Assembly: GCF_001590965.1 (NCBI RefSeq)
Contig: NZ_BCTW01000020.1
Coordinates: 1 to 64,000, forward strand
Reading direction: 5' to 3'
DNA from: Novosphingobium lentum NBRC 107847
Lineage (GTDB): Bacteria; Pseudomonadota; Alphaproteobacteria; Sphingomonadales; Sphingomonadaceae
DNA: 64,000 bases
Each line of letters begins with the position of its first letter. Position 1 is the stretch's first letter. Of the stretch, positions 33,812 to 43,361 are shown in pieces. The notes below the pieces were generated by a model that saw only the letters and a program-made list of their open reading frames with translations, was not told the DNA's origin and did not search any database. The position numbers and the translations under genes were made by a program.

Positions 33812-35260
33812 ATGCCCAACGCCAGTTCGTCCGCATTGCTGCTGTTCGGTGCCACCGGAGACCTTTCGCGGCGCATGCTGCTGCCGTCGCTGTACGCGCT
33901 TCATGAAGACGGGCTGGTCGATGCCGGGCTGCGCATCGTGGGCACCGCACGGTCGGACATGGACGACGACGGCTTCCGCGCCTTCGCCAAGGAGGCGCTC
34001 GACGAATTTCTGCCGGCGGACCGCAAGGATGAGACCAAGCTTGCCGGGTTTCTCGACCGGCTGCACTACCATCCGCTCGATGCATCGCAGATCGAAGGCT
34101 TCGCCGGGCTGGCCGAGGCGCTGGGCGACACATCCGAGGGCCTCTCGATCTTCCTGTCGACCGCGCCGTTCCTGTTCGAACCGACGATCGAGGGCCTGCG
34201 TCGCGCCGGGCTGGCGCATGACGGCGTGCGCATCGGGCTGGAAAAGCCGCTGGGCAACGATCTCGCTTCCAGCCAGCGGATCAATGATGCGGTGGCGGCA
34301 GCCTTCCAGGAACGCCAGATCTTCCGCATCGACCACTATCTCGGCAAGGAGACGGTGCAGAACCTGATGGCGCTGCGCTTTGCCAACATGATGTTCGAAC
34401 CGCTGTGGAATTCCGCCGGGATCGACCATGTGCAGATCACGGTCAGCGAAACGGTCGGGCTGGAAGGTCGCAAGGGGTTCTACGACGATACCGGCGCGAT
34501 GCGCGACATGGTGCAGAACCACATGCTCCAGCTGCTGGCGCTGACCGCGATGGAGCCGCCAGTCGATTTCGACGCGACCTCGATCCGCGACGAGAAGGTC
34601 AAGGTGCTGCGCGCGCTGCGGCCGGTCAAGGCGGAAGAGATGGTGCGCGGGCAGTACAAGGCCGGTGCGGTCAAGGGTGGCAGCGTCGATGGCTATGCCG
34701 ACGATCTGGGCGATACGTCGGACACCGAAACGTTCGTTGCGATCAAGGCGCACATCGAAAGCTGGCGCTGGCAGGGCGTGCCGTTCTACTTGCGCACCGG
34801 CAAGCGGCTGGCCGAACGGCGCAGCGAGATCGTGATCCAGTTCAAGGGCGTGCCGCACAACATCTTTGCCGATCGCGGCGGCAAGCTGCGCGCCAACCGG
34901 CTGGTGATCCGCCTGCAGCCCGAGGAATACGTGCGGCTGCAGGTCATGGCCAAGGAGCCCGGGCTCGATCGCGGCGGGGTGGTGCTGCGCGAGGTCAACC
35001 TCGACCTGTCTCTGACCACGGTGTTCGCCAAGGCGCGGCGCCGGATCGCCTACGAACGCCTGCTGCTCGACCTGATCGAGGGCGAGCAGACGCTGTTCGT
35101 TCGACGTGACGAGGTCGAGGCGCAGTGGCGCTGGGTCGATGCGATCCGCAAGGTCTGGACGGCCGAAGGGCTGGACGTGAAGCCGTATGTCGCGGGCAGC
35201 TGGGGGCCGAACGCGGCCATCGCGCTGACCGAACGCGACGGCCGCAGCTGGAATGACTAG
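33812..35260 (+). CDS. zwf: Glucose-6-phosphate 1-dehydrogenase
   Basis: 482 residues. NADP-binding Gly-Ala-Thr-Gly-Asp-Leu-Ser-Arg-Arg at the N-terminus and the active-site Arg-Ile-Asp-His-Tyr-Leu-Gly-Lys-Glu near residue 170 identify it. It oxidises glucose 6-phosphate to 6-phosphogluconolactone, entry to the Entner-Doudoroff pathway. ATG 33812 is preferred because GGAG lies 9 nt upstream; an in-frame ATG five codons earlier is possible. First gene of zwf-pgl-edd-glk and overlapping pgl by 8 nt. Confidence 0.96.
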   Translation: MPNASSSALLLFGATGDLSRRMLLPSLYALHEDGLVDAGLRIVGTARSDMDDDGFRAFAKEALDEFLPADRKDETKLAGFLDRLHYHPLDASQIEGFAGLAEALGDTSEGLSIFLSTAPFLFEPTIEGLRRAGLAHDGVRIGLEKPLGNDLASSQRINDAVAAAFQERQIFRIDHYLGKETVQNLMALRFANMMFEPLWNSAGIDHVQITVSETVGLEGRKGFYDDTGAMRDMVQNHMLQLLALTAMEPPVDFDATSIRDEKVKVLRALRPVKAEEMVRGQYKAGAVKGGSVDGYADDLGDTSDTETFVAIKAHIESWRWQGVPFYLRTGKRLAERRSEIVIQFKGVPHNIFADRGGKLRANRLVIRLQPEEYVRLQVMAKEPGLDRGGVVLREVNLDLSLTTVFAKARRRIAYERLLLDLIEGEQTLFVRRDEVEAQWRWVDAIRKVWTAEGLDVKPYVAGSWGPNAAIALTERDGRSWND

Positions 35261-35879
35261 CCGCAAGACCGATCGGGTGCGCTGGGCCGAGCCGGGCGAC
35301 CTTGCGGCGGTGGCCGACCGGATCGCGGCGGAACTGGCGCGGCCCGGTCCAAAGCGGCTGTGCGTGCCGGGCGGATCGACCGCGCCCAGGGTGTTCGCGC
35401 TGCTCGCCACGCGCAAGCTCGACTGGTCGGGCGTGACGCTGATGCTCAACGACGATCGCCGCGTGCCCGACGATCACCCGGCGAGCAACCACGGCGCGCT
35501 GGTCCGCGCGCTGGGCGATACCGGGGTCACCATCGAACGACTGGTCGAGGGCGCCAAGGTCGAACCGTTCGATCTGGTGTGGCTGGGCATGGGCGAGGAC
35601 GGCCACATCGCCTCGCTGTTCCCGCACATGATCGCGGAAGTTCGCCCCGGTCCTTCGGTGATCGCGACCACGCCGATCCCGCTTCCGCCCGAGGCGCCGT
35701 TCGACCGGCTCACGCTCAACCGAAAGGCATTGTGCGCGACGCGCGCGATCATCATCGTGGTCACCGGCACGGCCAAGAAGCTGGTGCTGGAGCGGGCGAT
35801 TGCCGGTTCCGATGCCTTTCCCGTTTCCGATATCGTGCGGGGCAACAAACCGCCGGTTACGATCTACTGGAGTGAATGA
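35253..35879 (+). CDS. pgl: 6-phosphogluconolactonase
   Basis: 208 residues of the glucosamine-6-phosphate isomerase-like fold. Val-Pro-Gly-Gly-Ser-Thr-Ala near residue 35, Leu-Asn-Asp-Asp-Arg-Arg-Val-Pro (active-site loop) and [13 protein letters not shown] near residue 112 are the family signatures. It hydrolyses 6-phosphogluconolactone to 6-phosphogluconate. Somewhat short, but complete. It overlaps zwf by 8 nt and edd by 4 nt. Confidence 0.95.
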   Translation: MTSRKTDRVRWAEPGDLAAVADRIAAELARPGPKRLCVPGGSTAPRVFALLATRKLDWSGVTLMLNDDRRVPDDHPASNHGALVRALGDTGVTIERLVEGAKVEPFDLVWLGMGEDGHIASLFPHMIAEVRPGPSVIATTPIPLPPEAPFDRLTLNRKALCATRAIIIVVTGTAKKLVLERAIAGSDAFPVSDIVRGNKPPVTIYWSE

Positions 35880-37699
35880 TGGCGCTTGACCCCACTGTCG
35901 CCCGCGTAACCGACCGGATCGTGGCGCGTTCGCGCGATAGCCGGGCGGCCTATCTGCAACTGATCGATCGCGCGCGCGAAGCCGGGGTCAACCGGCCCAA
36001 GCTGTCGTGCGGCAACCTTGCCCATGGCTTTGCCGCCAGCGGAGAGGACAAGGCCACGCTGCGCGAAGGCGCAGCGCTCAACATCGGGATCGTCACCGCA
36101 TACAACGACATGCTCTCGGCGCATCAGCCCTATGGCCGCTATCCCGAGGCGATCAAGATCTACGCGCGCGAAGTGGGGGCCACGGCGCAAGTCGCGGGCG
36201 GGGTTCCGGCGATGTGCGATGGCGTGACGCAAGGGCAGGATTCGATGGACCTGTCGCTGTTCAGCCGCGACGTGATCGCGATGAGCGCGGCGGTGGGCCT
36301 CAGCCACGGCATGTTCGAGGCGGCGCTGCTGCTGGGCATCTGCGACAAGATTGTGCCGGGCCTGCTGATCGGCACGCTGCGGTTCGGCCATCTGCCCACG
36401 ATCCTGGTGCCCGCCGGACCGATGCCGTCGGGCCTCGCCAACAAGGAAAAAGTCCGCGTCCGCCAGCTGTTTGCAGAAGGCAAGGTGGGGCGCGAGGAAC
36501 TGCTCGAGGCGGAAAGCGCCAGCTATCACGGCGCGGGTACGTGCACGTTCTATGGCACCGCCAATTCCAACCAGATGATGCTGGAAATGATGGGCCTGCA
36601 CATGCCCGGCGCCAGCTTCGTCCAGCCGGGCACCAAGCTGCGGCAGGAGCTGACCCGCGCCGCCACGCACCGGGTGGCGCAGATCGGCTGGGACGGCGAA
36701 GACTATCGCCCGCTGGGCCACTGTGTGGACGAAAAGGCGATCGTCAACGCCATCGTCGGGCTGTTGGCGACGGGCGGATCGACCAACCATGTGATCCACT
36801 TGCCCGCGATCGCACGCGCGGCGGGCATCCAGATCGACTGGGACGACATGGACGACCTGAGCCGCGTGGTACCGCTGATCGCCAGCATCTATCCCAACGG
36901 CGCGGGCGACGTGAACTACTTCGCAGCCGCTGGCGGCATGCCCTATGTGATCCGCGAACTGATCGGATCGGGGCTGGCGCACGGCGATATTCTCACGGTG
37001 TTCGGCGCATCGCTGGAAGAAGGCGCACAGGAGCCTCGGATGCATGGCGACGCGCTGGTGTGGGAGCCTGCGCCCGAAACGTCGGGTGACGACAAGATTC
37101 TGCGTCCGGTTTCCGCGCCGTTCCAGCCCGAAGGCGGATTTCGCCTGCTGAGCGGCAATCTGGGCCGCTGCACGATCAAGCTGAGCGCGGTGGATCCCTC
37201 GCGCTGGACGGTCGAGGCACCCTGCCGCGTGTTCGCCGATCAGAACGAGGTGATCGCCGCATTCAAGGCGGGCGAGCTTGAGCGCGATGTCGTGGTGGTG
37301 GTGCGCTTCCAGGGTCCGGCCGCCAACGGCATGCCCGAACTGCACAAGCTGACCCCGCCGCTGGGCGTGTTGCAGGACCGCGGGTTCAAGGTTGCGCTGG
37401 TCACCGACGGGCGGATGTCGGGCGCTTCGGGCAAGATCCCGGCGGCAATCCACGTTTCGCCCGAAGCCAAGCTCGGCGGCGCTCTGGCGAAGTTGCGCGA
37501 TGGTGACATGGTGCGCGTCTGTGCCAAGCACGGCGAACTGATCGCACTGGTGGCTGAGGCCGAATGGGCCGCGCGCGAGGACATCCCCGCGCCGCCCGCC
37601 GCCACTGGCACCGGGCGCGAACTGTTTGCGCTGATGCGCAACTTCTCCGATCCGGCCGAGCGCGGCGGTTCGGCGATGCTGGGGCAAGCGGGGCTTTGA
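35876..37699 (+). CDS. edd: 6-phosphogluconate dehydratase
   Basis: 607 residues of the IlvD/Edd family. [12 protein letters not shown], the [10 protein letters not shown] box and [14 protein letters not shown] hold the cysteines of the iron-sulfur cluster. It makes 2-keto-3-deoxy-6-phosphogluconate. Two ATGs stand in tandem at 35876 and 35879. The matching aldolase (eda) is not in the window. It shares one base with glk. Confidence 0.96.
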   Translation: MMALDPTVARVTDRIVARSRDSRAAYLQLIDRAREAGVNRPKLSCGNLAHGFAASGEDKATLREGAALNIGIVTAYNDMLSAHQPYGRYPEAIKIYAREVGATAQVAGGVPAMCDGVTQGQDSMDLSLFSRDVIAMSAAVGLSHGMFEAALLLGICDKIVPGLLIGTLRFGHLPTILVPAGPMPSGLANKEKVRVRQLFAEGKVGREELLEAESASYHGAGTCTFYGTANSNQMMLEMMGLHMPGASFVQPGTKLRQELTRAATHRVAQIGWDGEDYRPLGHCVDEKAIVNAIVGLLATGGSTNHVIHLPAIARAAGIQIDWDDMDDLSRVVPLIASIYPNGAGDVNYFAAAGGMPYVIRELIGSGLAHGDILTVFGASLEEGAQEPRMHGDALVWEPAPETSGDDKILRPVSAPFQPEGGFRLLSGNLGRCTIKLSAVDPSRWTVEAPCRVFADQNEVIAAFKAGELERDVVVVVRFQGPAANGMPELHKLTPPLGVLQDRGFKVALVTDGRMSGASGKIPAAIHVSPEAKLGGALAKLRDGDMVRVCAKHGELIALVAEAEWAAREDIPAPPAATGTGRELFALMRNFSDPAERGGSAMLGQAGL

Positions 37700-38667
37700 T
37701 GCAGCTGGTTGCGGTCGACATCGGCGGGACCCACGCGCGCTTCGCCTTGGCCGAGGTCGAGGCGGGGCGCGTCGTCGATCTGGGTGAGGCGACCACGCTC
37801 AAGACCGCCGATCACGCCAGCTTCCAGCTCGCCTGGGAGGAGTTCGGCCGGCTTTCGGGGGGCAAGCTGCCAGAGGCCGCCGGGATCGCGATCGCCGCGC
37901 CGGTGGTGGGCGACGTGATCAAGATGACCAACAACCCCTGGATCATCCGCCCCGCGCTGGTCGAGGAAAAGCTGGGCGTCTCGCGCCATGTCCTGATCAA
38001 CGACTTTGCCGCCGTCGGCCACGCCGTGGCGCAGGCGGGGCCGGAGCACTTCCTGCACTTGTGCGGGCCCGAAGCCGATCTGCCGGGGGCCGGCACGATC
38101 AGCATCGTCGGCCCCGGCACCGGCCTTGGCGTGGCTCACATCTGGCGCGGCAACGGCGGCTACCATGTCCAGTCCACCGAAGGCGGCCACATCGATTTCG
38201 CGCCGCTCGACGGAATCGAGGACGCGATCCTGGCGCGCCTGCGCCATCGCTATCGTCGCGTTTCGGCCGAACGCGTGGTCTCCGGCCCGGGCATCGTCGA
38301 CATCTATGAAACGCTCGCCTCGATCGAGGGACGGCCGTTCACCCAGCGCAACGACCGCGAACTGTGGACGCTGGGCGCCAGCGGCGAGGACAGCCTGGCC
38401 GCCGCCGCAGTCGATCGGTTCTGCCTGTCGCTGGGTAGCGTGGCGGGCGACATCGCGCTGGCGCAGGGCGGGACCGCGCTGGTCATGGCCGGCGGACTGG
38501 GGCTGAGGATCAAGGATTCGCTGCTGCGATCGGGCTTTGCCGAACGATTCCGCGCCAAGGGCCGGTTCGAGGCGCTGATGGCCTCGATCCCGGTCAAGCT
38601 GATCACCCATCCGCAGCCCGGCCTGTTCGGCGCGGCGGCCGCCTTCGCGCAGGCCTTCGGCAGTTGA
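37699..38667 (+). CDS. glk: Glucokinase
   Basis: 322 residues of the Glk (non-ROK) family. Val-Asp-Ile-Gly-Gly-Thr-His-Ala-Arg-Phe at the N-terminus binds phosphate; Ile-Asn-Asp-Phe-Ala-Ala holds the catalytic Asp; Gly-Pro-Gly-Thr-Gly-Leu-Gly and Glu-Gly-Gly-His-Ile-Asp-Phe-Ala-Pro complete the site. It phosphorylates glucose released by the upstream glucosidases. The ATG overlaps the edd stop (TGATG). Last gene of the operon. Confidence 0.96.
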   Translation: MQLVAVDIGGTHARFALAEVEAGRVVDLGEATTLKTADHASFQLAWEEFGRLSGGKLPEAAGIAIAAPVVGDVIKMTNNPWIIRPALVEEKLGVSRHVLINDFAAVGHAVAQAGPEHFLHLCGPEADLPGAGTISIVGPGTGLGVAHIWRGNGGYHVQSTEGGHIDFAPLDGIEDAILARLRHRYRRVSAERVVSGPGIVDIYETLASIEGRPFTQRNDRELWTLGASGEDSLAAAAVDRFCLSLGSVAGDIALAQGGTALVMAGGLGLRIKDSLLRSGFAERFRAKGRFEALMASIPVKLITHPQPGLFGAAAAFAQAFGS

Positions 38668-38670
38668 ATC

Positions 38671-38705
38671 CCCGCGCGTTCGGCGACCGTGACCGACAAC
38701 GCGGG
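38671..38705 (+). terminator. Possible terminator after glk
   Basis: CCCGCG (38671-38676) and CGCGGG (38700-38705) are inverted, with further partial pairing inside (GTTCGG against CCGACAAC). It starts 4 bases after the glk stop. No U tract, so the call is weak. The remainder of the gap up to 38865 shows nothing recognisable. Confidence 0.35.
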
Positions 38706-38865
38706 CGCGATGGCTTGCGTCCATGCCTGACGTTACGGCAGGCTGCCTGTTTCTACGGCTTGCAAACCGCGTGACGCTCGCATAGCGGCAGTTTAACCGC
38801 GCGATGAAATCTCTGCTCGCGCATTGGCTGAAGCGTTGCACAGGATCAGGGGCAAGGGACCAGGC

Positions 38866-39306
38866 ATGAAGCTCGGACGGCTCAATCACATCGGCGTGGC
38901 CACGCCTTCGATCGCGGAATCGGTCGCCTTCTGGCGCGACGTGATGGGCGCCACGAAGATTCACGAACCGTTCGATCTGCCGGCGCAGGGCGTGAAAGTG
39001 TGCTTCGTCGATACGCCGACCGATGCCGGGCTCAACGGCACGCAGATCGAACTGGTCGAGCCGCTGCCCGGCAACACCTCGATCCAGAGCTTCCTCGACA
39101 AGAACCCGCAGGGCGGCCAGCACCACATGTGCTACGAAGTGCCCGACATCCACGCCGCCAAGGTCTGGTTCGAAAGCCAGGGCAAGCGCGTGCTGGGCGA
39201 ACCGCGCATCGGCGCACACGGCACGCTGATCTTCTTCGTCCACCCGCGCGACATGATGGGCGTGCTGACCGAAATCATGGAAACGCCGAAAAGTGCTGCA
39301 CACTGA
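38866..39306 (+). CDS. mce: Methylmalonyl-CoA epimerase
   Basis: 146-residue VOC-fold protein. Leu-Asn-His-Ile-Gly-Val-Ala (metal His), Gln-Ile-Glu-Leu-Val-Glu-Pro (Glu), Gln-His-His-Met-Cys-Tyr-Glu-Val (His and catalytic base region) are the family pattern, and the length is typical. It converts (S)- to (R)-methylmalonyl-CoA between propionyl-CoA carboxylase and the mutase. AAGGGA precedes ATG 38866; the frame is open for 14 codons further upstream. Confidence 0.94.
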   Translation: MKLGRLNHIGVATPSIAESVAFWRDVMGATKIHEPFDLPAQGVKVCFVDTPTDAGLNGTQIELVEPLPGNTSIQSFLDKNPQGGQHHMCYEVPDIHAAKVWFESQGKRVLGEPRIGAHGTLIFFVHPRDMMGVLTEIMETPKSAAH

Positions 39307-39323
39307 GGCTGGGGAGGGCTGAC

Positions 39324-40109
39324 ATGGCTTACGAACTGATCCGGCTGGAGATCGACCAGCAGGTCGCCACGATCACGCTGAACCTGCCCGAGCGGCTGAA
39401 CGCCTGCGCGCCCGCTATGGCCGACGAGATCGCCGCCGCGCTCGACGAGGCGCTAGGCAGCGCGCGTGCGGTCATCATCACCGGCGAAGGCCGGGCGTTC
39501 TGTTCGGGAGCGGACCTCTCGGGGCGCGCCGCAGGCTCGATCACCGGGGGGCTGCGCAGCTACAACGTGCTGACGCAAAGCTACAATCCGCTGATGCTGA
39601 AGCTGGCGCGGCTGCCCATTCCGGTGATCACGGCGGTCAACGGTCTGGCTGCGGGCATCGGCTGCTCGCTCGCGCTGGCCTCCGATTTTGCGATCGCCGG
39701 GCGCAGCGCCTACTTCCTGCAGGCGTTCGTCAACATCGGGCTGGTTCCCGACGGCGGATCGAGCTGGATGCTGGCGCGGCTGATCGGCAAGGCGCGCGCG
39801 ACCGAGATGATGCTGCTGGGTGAGAAAGTGCCCGCCGAAAAGGCCGAAAGCTGGGGCATGATCTATCGCTGCGTCGAGGACGCCGATCTTCAGGCGCAGG
39901 CGTTCGCGCTCGCGCTGCGGCTGGCAAAGGGGCCGACCGTGGCGCTTGGTGCGATGCGCCAGAACCTCGCGCGGGCGCTCGAGAGCGATTACGCCAGCGC
40001 GCTGCTCGCCGAAGCCGAAGGCCAGTGGAAGGCCGGTGACAGCGCCGACGCGGCCGAGGGCGTCGCCGCCTTCTCCCAGAAGCGCAAAGCAGAATTCAAG
40101 GGTAACTGA
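39324..40109 (+). CDS. Enoyl-CoA hydratase/isomerase family protein (PaaG-like)
   Basis: 261-residue crotonase-fold protein. The oxyanion strand is Phe-Cys-Ser-Gly-Ala-Asp-Leu and the second site reads Asn-Ile-Gly-Leu-Val-Pro-Asp-Gly-Gly, where Asp replaces the hydratase Glu as in PaaG-type isomerases. GGGGAGGG precedes the ATG. It lies between epimerase and mutase and is probably cotranscribed with them; its substrate is not evident. Confidence 0.9.
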   Translation: MAYELIRLEIDQQVATITLNLPERLNACAPAMADEIAAALDEALGSARAVIITGEGRAFCSGADLSGRAAGSITGGLRSYNVLTQSYNPLMLKLARLPIPVITAVNGLAAGIGCSLALASDFAIAGRSAYFLQAFVNIGLVPDGGSSWMLARLIGKARATEMMLLGEKVPAEKAESWGMIYRCVEDADLQAQAFALALRLAKGPTVALGAMRQNLARALESDYASALLAEAEGQWKAGDSADAAEGVAAFSQKRKAEFKGN

Positions 40110-40110
40110 C

Positions 40111-42252
40111 ATGACTACACGCGACGATTGGCAGGCCGCAGCGGCCAAAGAGGTCAAAGGTAAAGACCTGACCTGGAACACGCCCGAAGGCATTGCGGTA
40201 AAGCCGCTGTACACGGCGGACGATGCGCCGGTGGATCCGGGCCTGCCGGGCTTTGCTCCGTTCACGCGCGGCGTGCGCGCCAGCATGTATGCCGGACGTC
40301 CGTGGACGATCCGGCAGTACGCCGGGTTCTCCACCGCCGAGGAATCGAACGCGTTCTATCGCCGCAATCTTGCCGCCGGGCAGAAGGGCCTGTCGGTCGC
40401 GTTCGATCTGGCCACGCACCGTGGTTATGACAGCGACCATCCGCGCGTGGTCGGTGATGTCGGCAAGGCCGGCGTGGCGATCGACAGCGTCGAGGACATG
40501 AAAATCCTGTTCGACGGCATCCCGCTCGACCAGATGTCGGTATCGATGACCATGAACGGCGCGGTGATCCCGATCCTGGCGTTCTTCATCGTCGCCGGCG
40601 AAGAGCAGGGCGTGCCCACCGCGCAGCTCGACGGGACCATCCAGAACGACATCCTCAAGGAGTTCATGGTCCGCAACACGTATATCTACCCGCCCGAGCC
40701 GAGCATGCGGATCATCTCCGACATCTTCGGATATACCTCGCGCAACATGCCGAAATTCAACTCGATTTCGATTTCCGGCTACCACATGCAGGAAGCCGGC
40801 GCGACGCAAGTGCAGGAACTGGCGTTCACCATCGCCGATGGCATGGAGTATGTGAAATACGGCGTGGCCAGCGGGCTGGATATCGACAAGTTTGCAGGAC
40901 GTTTGTCGTTCTTCTTCGCAATCGGGATGAACTTCTTCATGGAAGTGGCCAAGCTGCGCGCCGCGCGCGTGCTGTGGCACCGCGTGATGACCAGGCTGGG
41001 CGCGCAGGACGAACGCAGCAAGATGCTGCGCACGCACTGCCAGACCTCGGGCGTCAGCTTGCAGGAGCAGGATCCCTACAACAACGTCATCCGCACCACG
41101 ATCGAGGCGATGGCCGCGATGCTCGGCGGCACCCAGTCGCTCCACACCAACGCGCTCGACGAGGCGATCGCGCTGCCGACCGACTTTTCGGCGCGCATCG
41201 CCCGCAACACCCAGATCGTCATCCAGGAAGAGACCGGGATGACCAAGGTCGTCGATCCGCTGGGTGGCTCGTACTATATCGAATCGCTGACCCAGGAACT
41301 GGTCGACAAGGCGTGGGAGATCATCGAGCGCGTCGAAAGCGAAGGCGGCATGGCCAAGGCGGTCGCCGCCGGCTGGCCCAAGGCGATGATCGAGGAAGCC
41401 GCCGCCGGTCGCCAGGCGCGCGTGGACAAGGGCGATGACGTCATCGTCGGCGTCAACAAGTACCGGCTGGGGACCGAGGATCACCTCGATACGCTCGACA
41501 TCGACAACGTCGCGGTGCGCGAAGGCCAGATCGCCCGACTCAAGCGCACCCGCGCCAATCGCGACGACGCGAAATGCCGGGCTGCGCTCGCGGCGCTGAC
41601 CGAAGGCGCCAAGGGCGGCGGAAACCTGCTTGCGCTGGCAGTCGATGCCGCCCGCGAACGCGCGACGCTCGGCGAAATTTCGGATGCGATGGAAACGGTG
41701 TTCGGCCGCTACGGCACGCAGCCGACCCCGGTGAAGGGCATCTACGGCGCGGCTTACGCGGGTGACAGCCGCTACCAGCAGGTGGTCGATGGCGTCGCGG
41801 CGGTCGCGCGGCGGCTGCACCGCGATCCGCGCGTCCTCGTCGCCAAGATGGGCCAGGACGGCCACGATCGCGGCGCCAACGTGATCGCCAGCGCGTTCAC
41901 CGACATGGGCTTCGATGTGACTAGCAGCCCGCTGTTCCAGACTCCGCAAGAAACGCGCGACCTCGCGCTGGCCAAGGATGTCGACGCGATCGGCGCCAGC
42001 AGCCTGGCTGCCGGGCATAAGACGCTGATCCCCGAGCTTATCCGGCTGCTCAGGGAATCCGGCCGCCCCGACATCAAGGTTGTCGCAGGCGGCGTGATCC
42101 CGCCGCAGGATTACGACTTCCTGCGCGAAGCCGGGGTGCAGGGCATCTACGGCCCGGGCACCAACGTGGTCGAAGCGGCAGCGGACATGCTGCGCCTGCT
42201 GGGGCATAACATGCCGCCGCTAGACAGCGGACTGGCGGACGCTGCGGAGTGA
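40111..42252 (+). CDS. scpA: Methylmalonyl-CoA mutase (single-chain)
   Basis: 713 residues, similar in length to E. coli Sbm/ScpA. The substrate barrel has Thr-Ile-Arg-Gln-Tyr-Ala-Gly-Phe-Ser and [13 protein letters not shown]; the B12 domain has [11 protein letters not shown], whose His is the lower cobalt ligand. It interconverts (R)-methylmalonyl-CoA and succinyl-CoA with adenosylcobalamin. No MeaB/ArgK GTPase gene is nearby. The accessory patch begins 66 bp downstream. Confidence 0.96.
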   Translation: MTTRDDWQAAAAKEVKGKDLTWNTPEGIAVKPLYTADDAPVDPGLPGFAPFTRGVRASMYAGRPWTIRQYAGFSTAEESNAFYRRNLAAGQKGLSVAFDLATHRGYDSDHPRVVGDVGKAGVAIDSVEDMKILFDGIPLDQMSVSMTMNGAVIPILAFFIVAGEEQGVPTAQLDGTIQNDILKEFMVRNTYIYPPEPSMRIISDIFGYTSRNMPKFNSISISGYHMQEAGATQVQELAFTIADGMEYVKYGVASGLDIDKFAGRLSFFFAIGMNFFMEVAKLRAARVLWHRVMTRLGAQDERSKMLRTHCQTSGVSLQEQDPYNNVIRTTIEAMAAMLGGTQSLHTNALDEAIALPTDFSARIARNTQIVIQEETGMTKVVDPLGGSYYIESLTQELVDKAWEIIERVESEGGMAKAVAAGWPKAMIEEAAAGRQARVDKGDDVIVGVNKYRLGTEDHLDTLDIDNVAVREGQIARLKRTRANRDDAKCRAALAALTEGAKGGGNLLALAVDAARERATLGEISDAMETVFGRYGTQPTPVKGIYGAAYAGDSRYQQVVDGVAAVARRLHRDPRVLVAKMGQDGHDRGANVIASAFTDMGFDVTSSPLFQTPQETRDLALAKDVDAIGASSLAAGHKTLIPELIRLLRESGRPDIKVVAGGVIPPQDYDFLREAGVQGIYGPGTNVVEAAADMLRLLGHNMPPLDSGLADAAE

Positions 42253-42318
42253 GGCGGCGGTTGTTTTTCGGGCTATTTTCTGCCAAGCTATAAGTTCGCA
42301 GTAGAAAGGTAGAATGCA

Positions 42319-42573
42319 GTGGGCGCTCAGATGAATATCAAGAGCGAAGAGGCCTATGCCATTGCTTCGGAATTGGCCGCAGCCGAAGGGCTGAGCCGTA
42401 CCCAGGTCGTGCTCGAAGCGTTGCGGGCGCGGCGGGCCACGTTGAACCGCGCGAAGAAGATCTCCGAAATCAGAGAGTTCTGTCGTGAAACTGCCGCGAT
42501 GATGTCCCCTGAGACCTTGGCTTTCGACATCGACAAGGAATTGTATGACGAGAAAACGGGTCTACCGAAATGA
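42319..42573 (+). CDS. vapB: VapB-type antitoxin
   Basis: 84 residues from a GTG with AAAGG about 9 nt before it; an in-frame ATG at 42331 gives an 80-residue alternative. The sequence Met-Asn-Ile-Lys-Ser-Glu-Glu-Ala...Ala-Ala-Glu-Gly-Leu-Ser-Arg-Thr-Gln-Val-Val is the Rv0623-like transcription-factor antitoxin pattern, with a C-terminal tail that would bind the toxin. It overlaps vapC by 4 nt. The region is visibly less GC-rich than the flanking propionate genes, suggesting acquisition. Confidence 0.87.
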   Translation: MGAQMNIKSEEAYAIASELAAAEGLSRTQVVLEALRARRATLNRAKKISEIREFCRETAAMMSPETLAFDIDKELYDEKTGLPK

Positions 42574-42962
42574 TCGTCGATAGCTCCGCCATTGTTGCAA
42601 TGCTTCGTGAGGAGCCGGAAGTCGATGCGATGATCGTGGCGCTGGTCGAGGCAGACAAGGCGGTCCTCTCGGCGGCGAATTATCTTGAAGCGGCGATCGT
42701 GATCGATGGTGAGCGCAATCCCGTAGCAAGTACGAAGCTGGACGGTCTTTTGGTCAGGTTCGGTATCAAGATCGAACCCGTCACCGAGGCGCAGGCCCGC
42801 ATTGCCCGGCAGGCCTATCGCGATTTCGGCCGGGGCAGCGGCCATCCGGCCAAGCTGAACTTCGGTGACTGCTTCGCCTACGCCTTGGCGACGGAGCGCG
42901 GCGAACCGTTGCTCTACAAGGGCGACGATTTCATCCATGCTGGCATTGCGAGGGTCGTTTGA
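42570..42962 (+). CDS. vapC: VapC-type PIN-domain toxin
   Basis: 130 residues. The PIN acidic residues are Asp4 (Ile-Val-Asp-Ser-Ser), Glu40 (Asn-Tyr-Leu-Glu-Ala), Asp100 (Asn-Phe-Gly-Asp-Cys-Phe) and Asp119/120 (Tyr-Lys-Gly-Asp-Asp-Phe). PIN toxins cleave RNA, often tRNA, when the antitoxin is lost. The active site looks intact. Coupled by overlap to vapB before it and to the DUF2442 gene after it. Confidence 0.93.
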   Translation: MIVDSSAIVAMLREEPEVDAMIVALVEADKAVLSAANYLEAAIVIDGERNPVASTKLDGLLVRFGIKIEPVTEAQARIARQAYRDFGRGSGHPAKLNFGDCFAYALATERGEPLLYKGDDFIHAGIARVV

Positions 42963-43237
42963 TGGGGAGCCATGGCCTGAATATTTCGGCTAAGCTGTCC
43001 GCCGAGTGGGCGCTCGACGTTCATCGCAACGAACACAGCCTGATGGTCGATCTTATGGATGGGCGGGCCATTTCGATGCCGCTGGCGTGGTATCCGCGCC
43101 TGCTCCACGCGACCGCCGAAGCGCGGGGCTGCTCGGAACTGCGCGGCGGAGGCTATGGCATCCACTGGCCGCATATCGGCGAGGGCCCGAGCGCCGAGAG
43201 ATTGCTGCGCGGGGCACCGGCTCCGGAGGTGGCGTGA
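42962..43237 (+). CDS. DUF2442 domain protein
   Basis: 91 residues, starting one base inside the vapC stop (TGATG). The core Leu-Met-Val-Asp-Leu-Met-Asp-Gly-Arg-Ala-Ile-Ser-Met-Pro-Leu-Ala-Trp-Tyr-Pro-Arg-Leu and the later Ile-His-Trp-Pro are the DUF2442 signature. Such proteins often accompany DUF4160 proteins as putative toxin-antitoxin partners. Here it follows VapBC, so a third component of the same module is possible. No function is established. Confidence 0.87.
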   Translation: MGSHGLNISAKLSAEWALDVHRNEHSLMVDLMDGRAISMPLAWYPRLLHATAEARGCSELRGGGYGIHWPHIGEGPSAERLLRGAPAPEVA

Positions 43238-43251
43238 TCCATTCAATCAAC

Positions 43252-43342
43252 CGTCATGCTGAACTTGTTTCAGCATCCATTTCTCGTTCTGCACGAATCA
43301 TGCGGGCGGAGGGATGGACCCTGAACCAAGTTCAGGGTGACG
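43252..43342. repeat. Palindromic repeat element (REP/MITE-like)
   Basis: The outer arms CGTCATGCTGAACTTG (43252-43267) and CAAGTTCAGGGTGACG (43327-43342) are inverted repeats of 16 bp with two mismatches. Each arm is also part of its own hairpin: GCTGAA...TTCAGC on the left and CCTGAAC...GTTCAGG on the right. The form resembles a dispersed bacterial palindromic element. It lies between the DUF2442 and PD-(D/E)XK-like genes. Confidence 0.75.
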
Positions 43343-43361
43343 GCGATGCGAGGATGGCAGG

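Noticed and set aside
35864..37687. 607-codon antisense frame opposite edd
   Set aside because: Mirror of edd with composition typical of complementary codons and no domain.
37240..39303. 687-codon antisense frame across edd, glk and mce
   Set aside because: It crosses three convincing genes and an intergenic gap, with no family motif; typical of GC-rich DNA.
40096..42207. 703-codon open frame antisense to methylmalonyl-CoA mutase
   Set aside because: It lies wholly opposite a well-supported gene, its translation has no recognisable domain and is His/Arg/Asp-rich in the way expected of reverse reading of GC-rich codons.
42253..42318. Cobalamin riboswitch near methylmalonyl-CoA mutase
   Set aside because: The gap is only 66 bp and lies downstream of the mutase; no B12-box-like conserved stretch is visible there or before mce.
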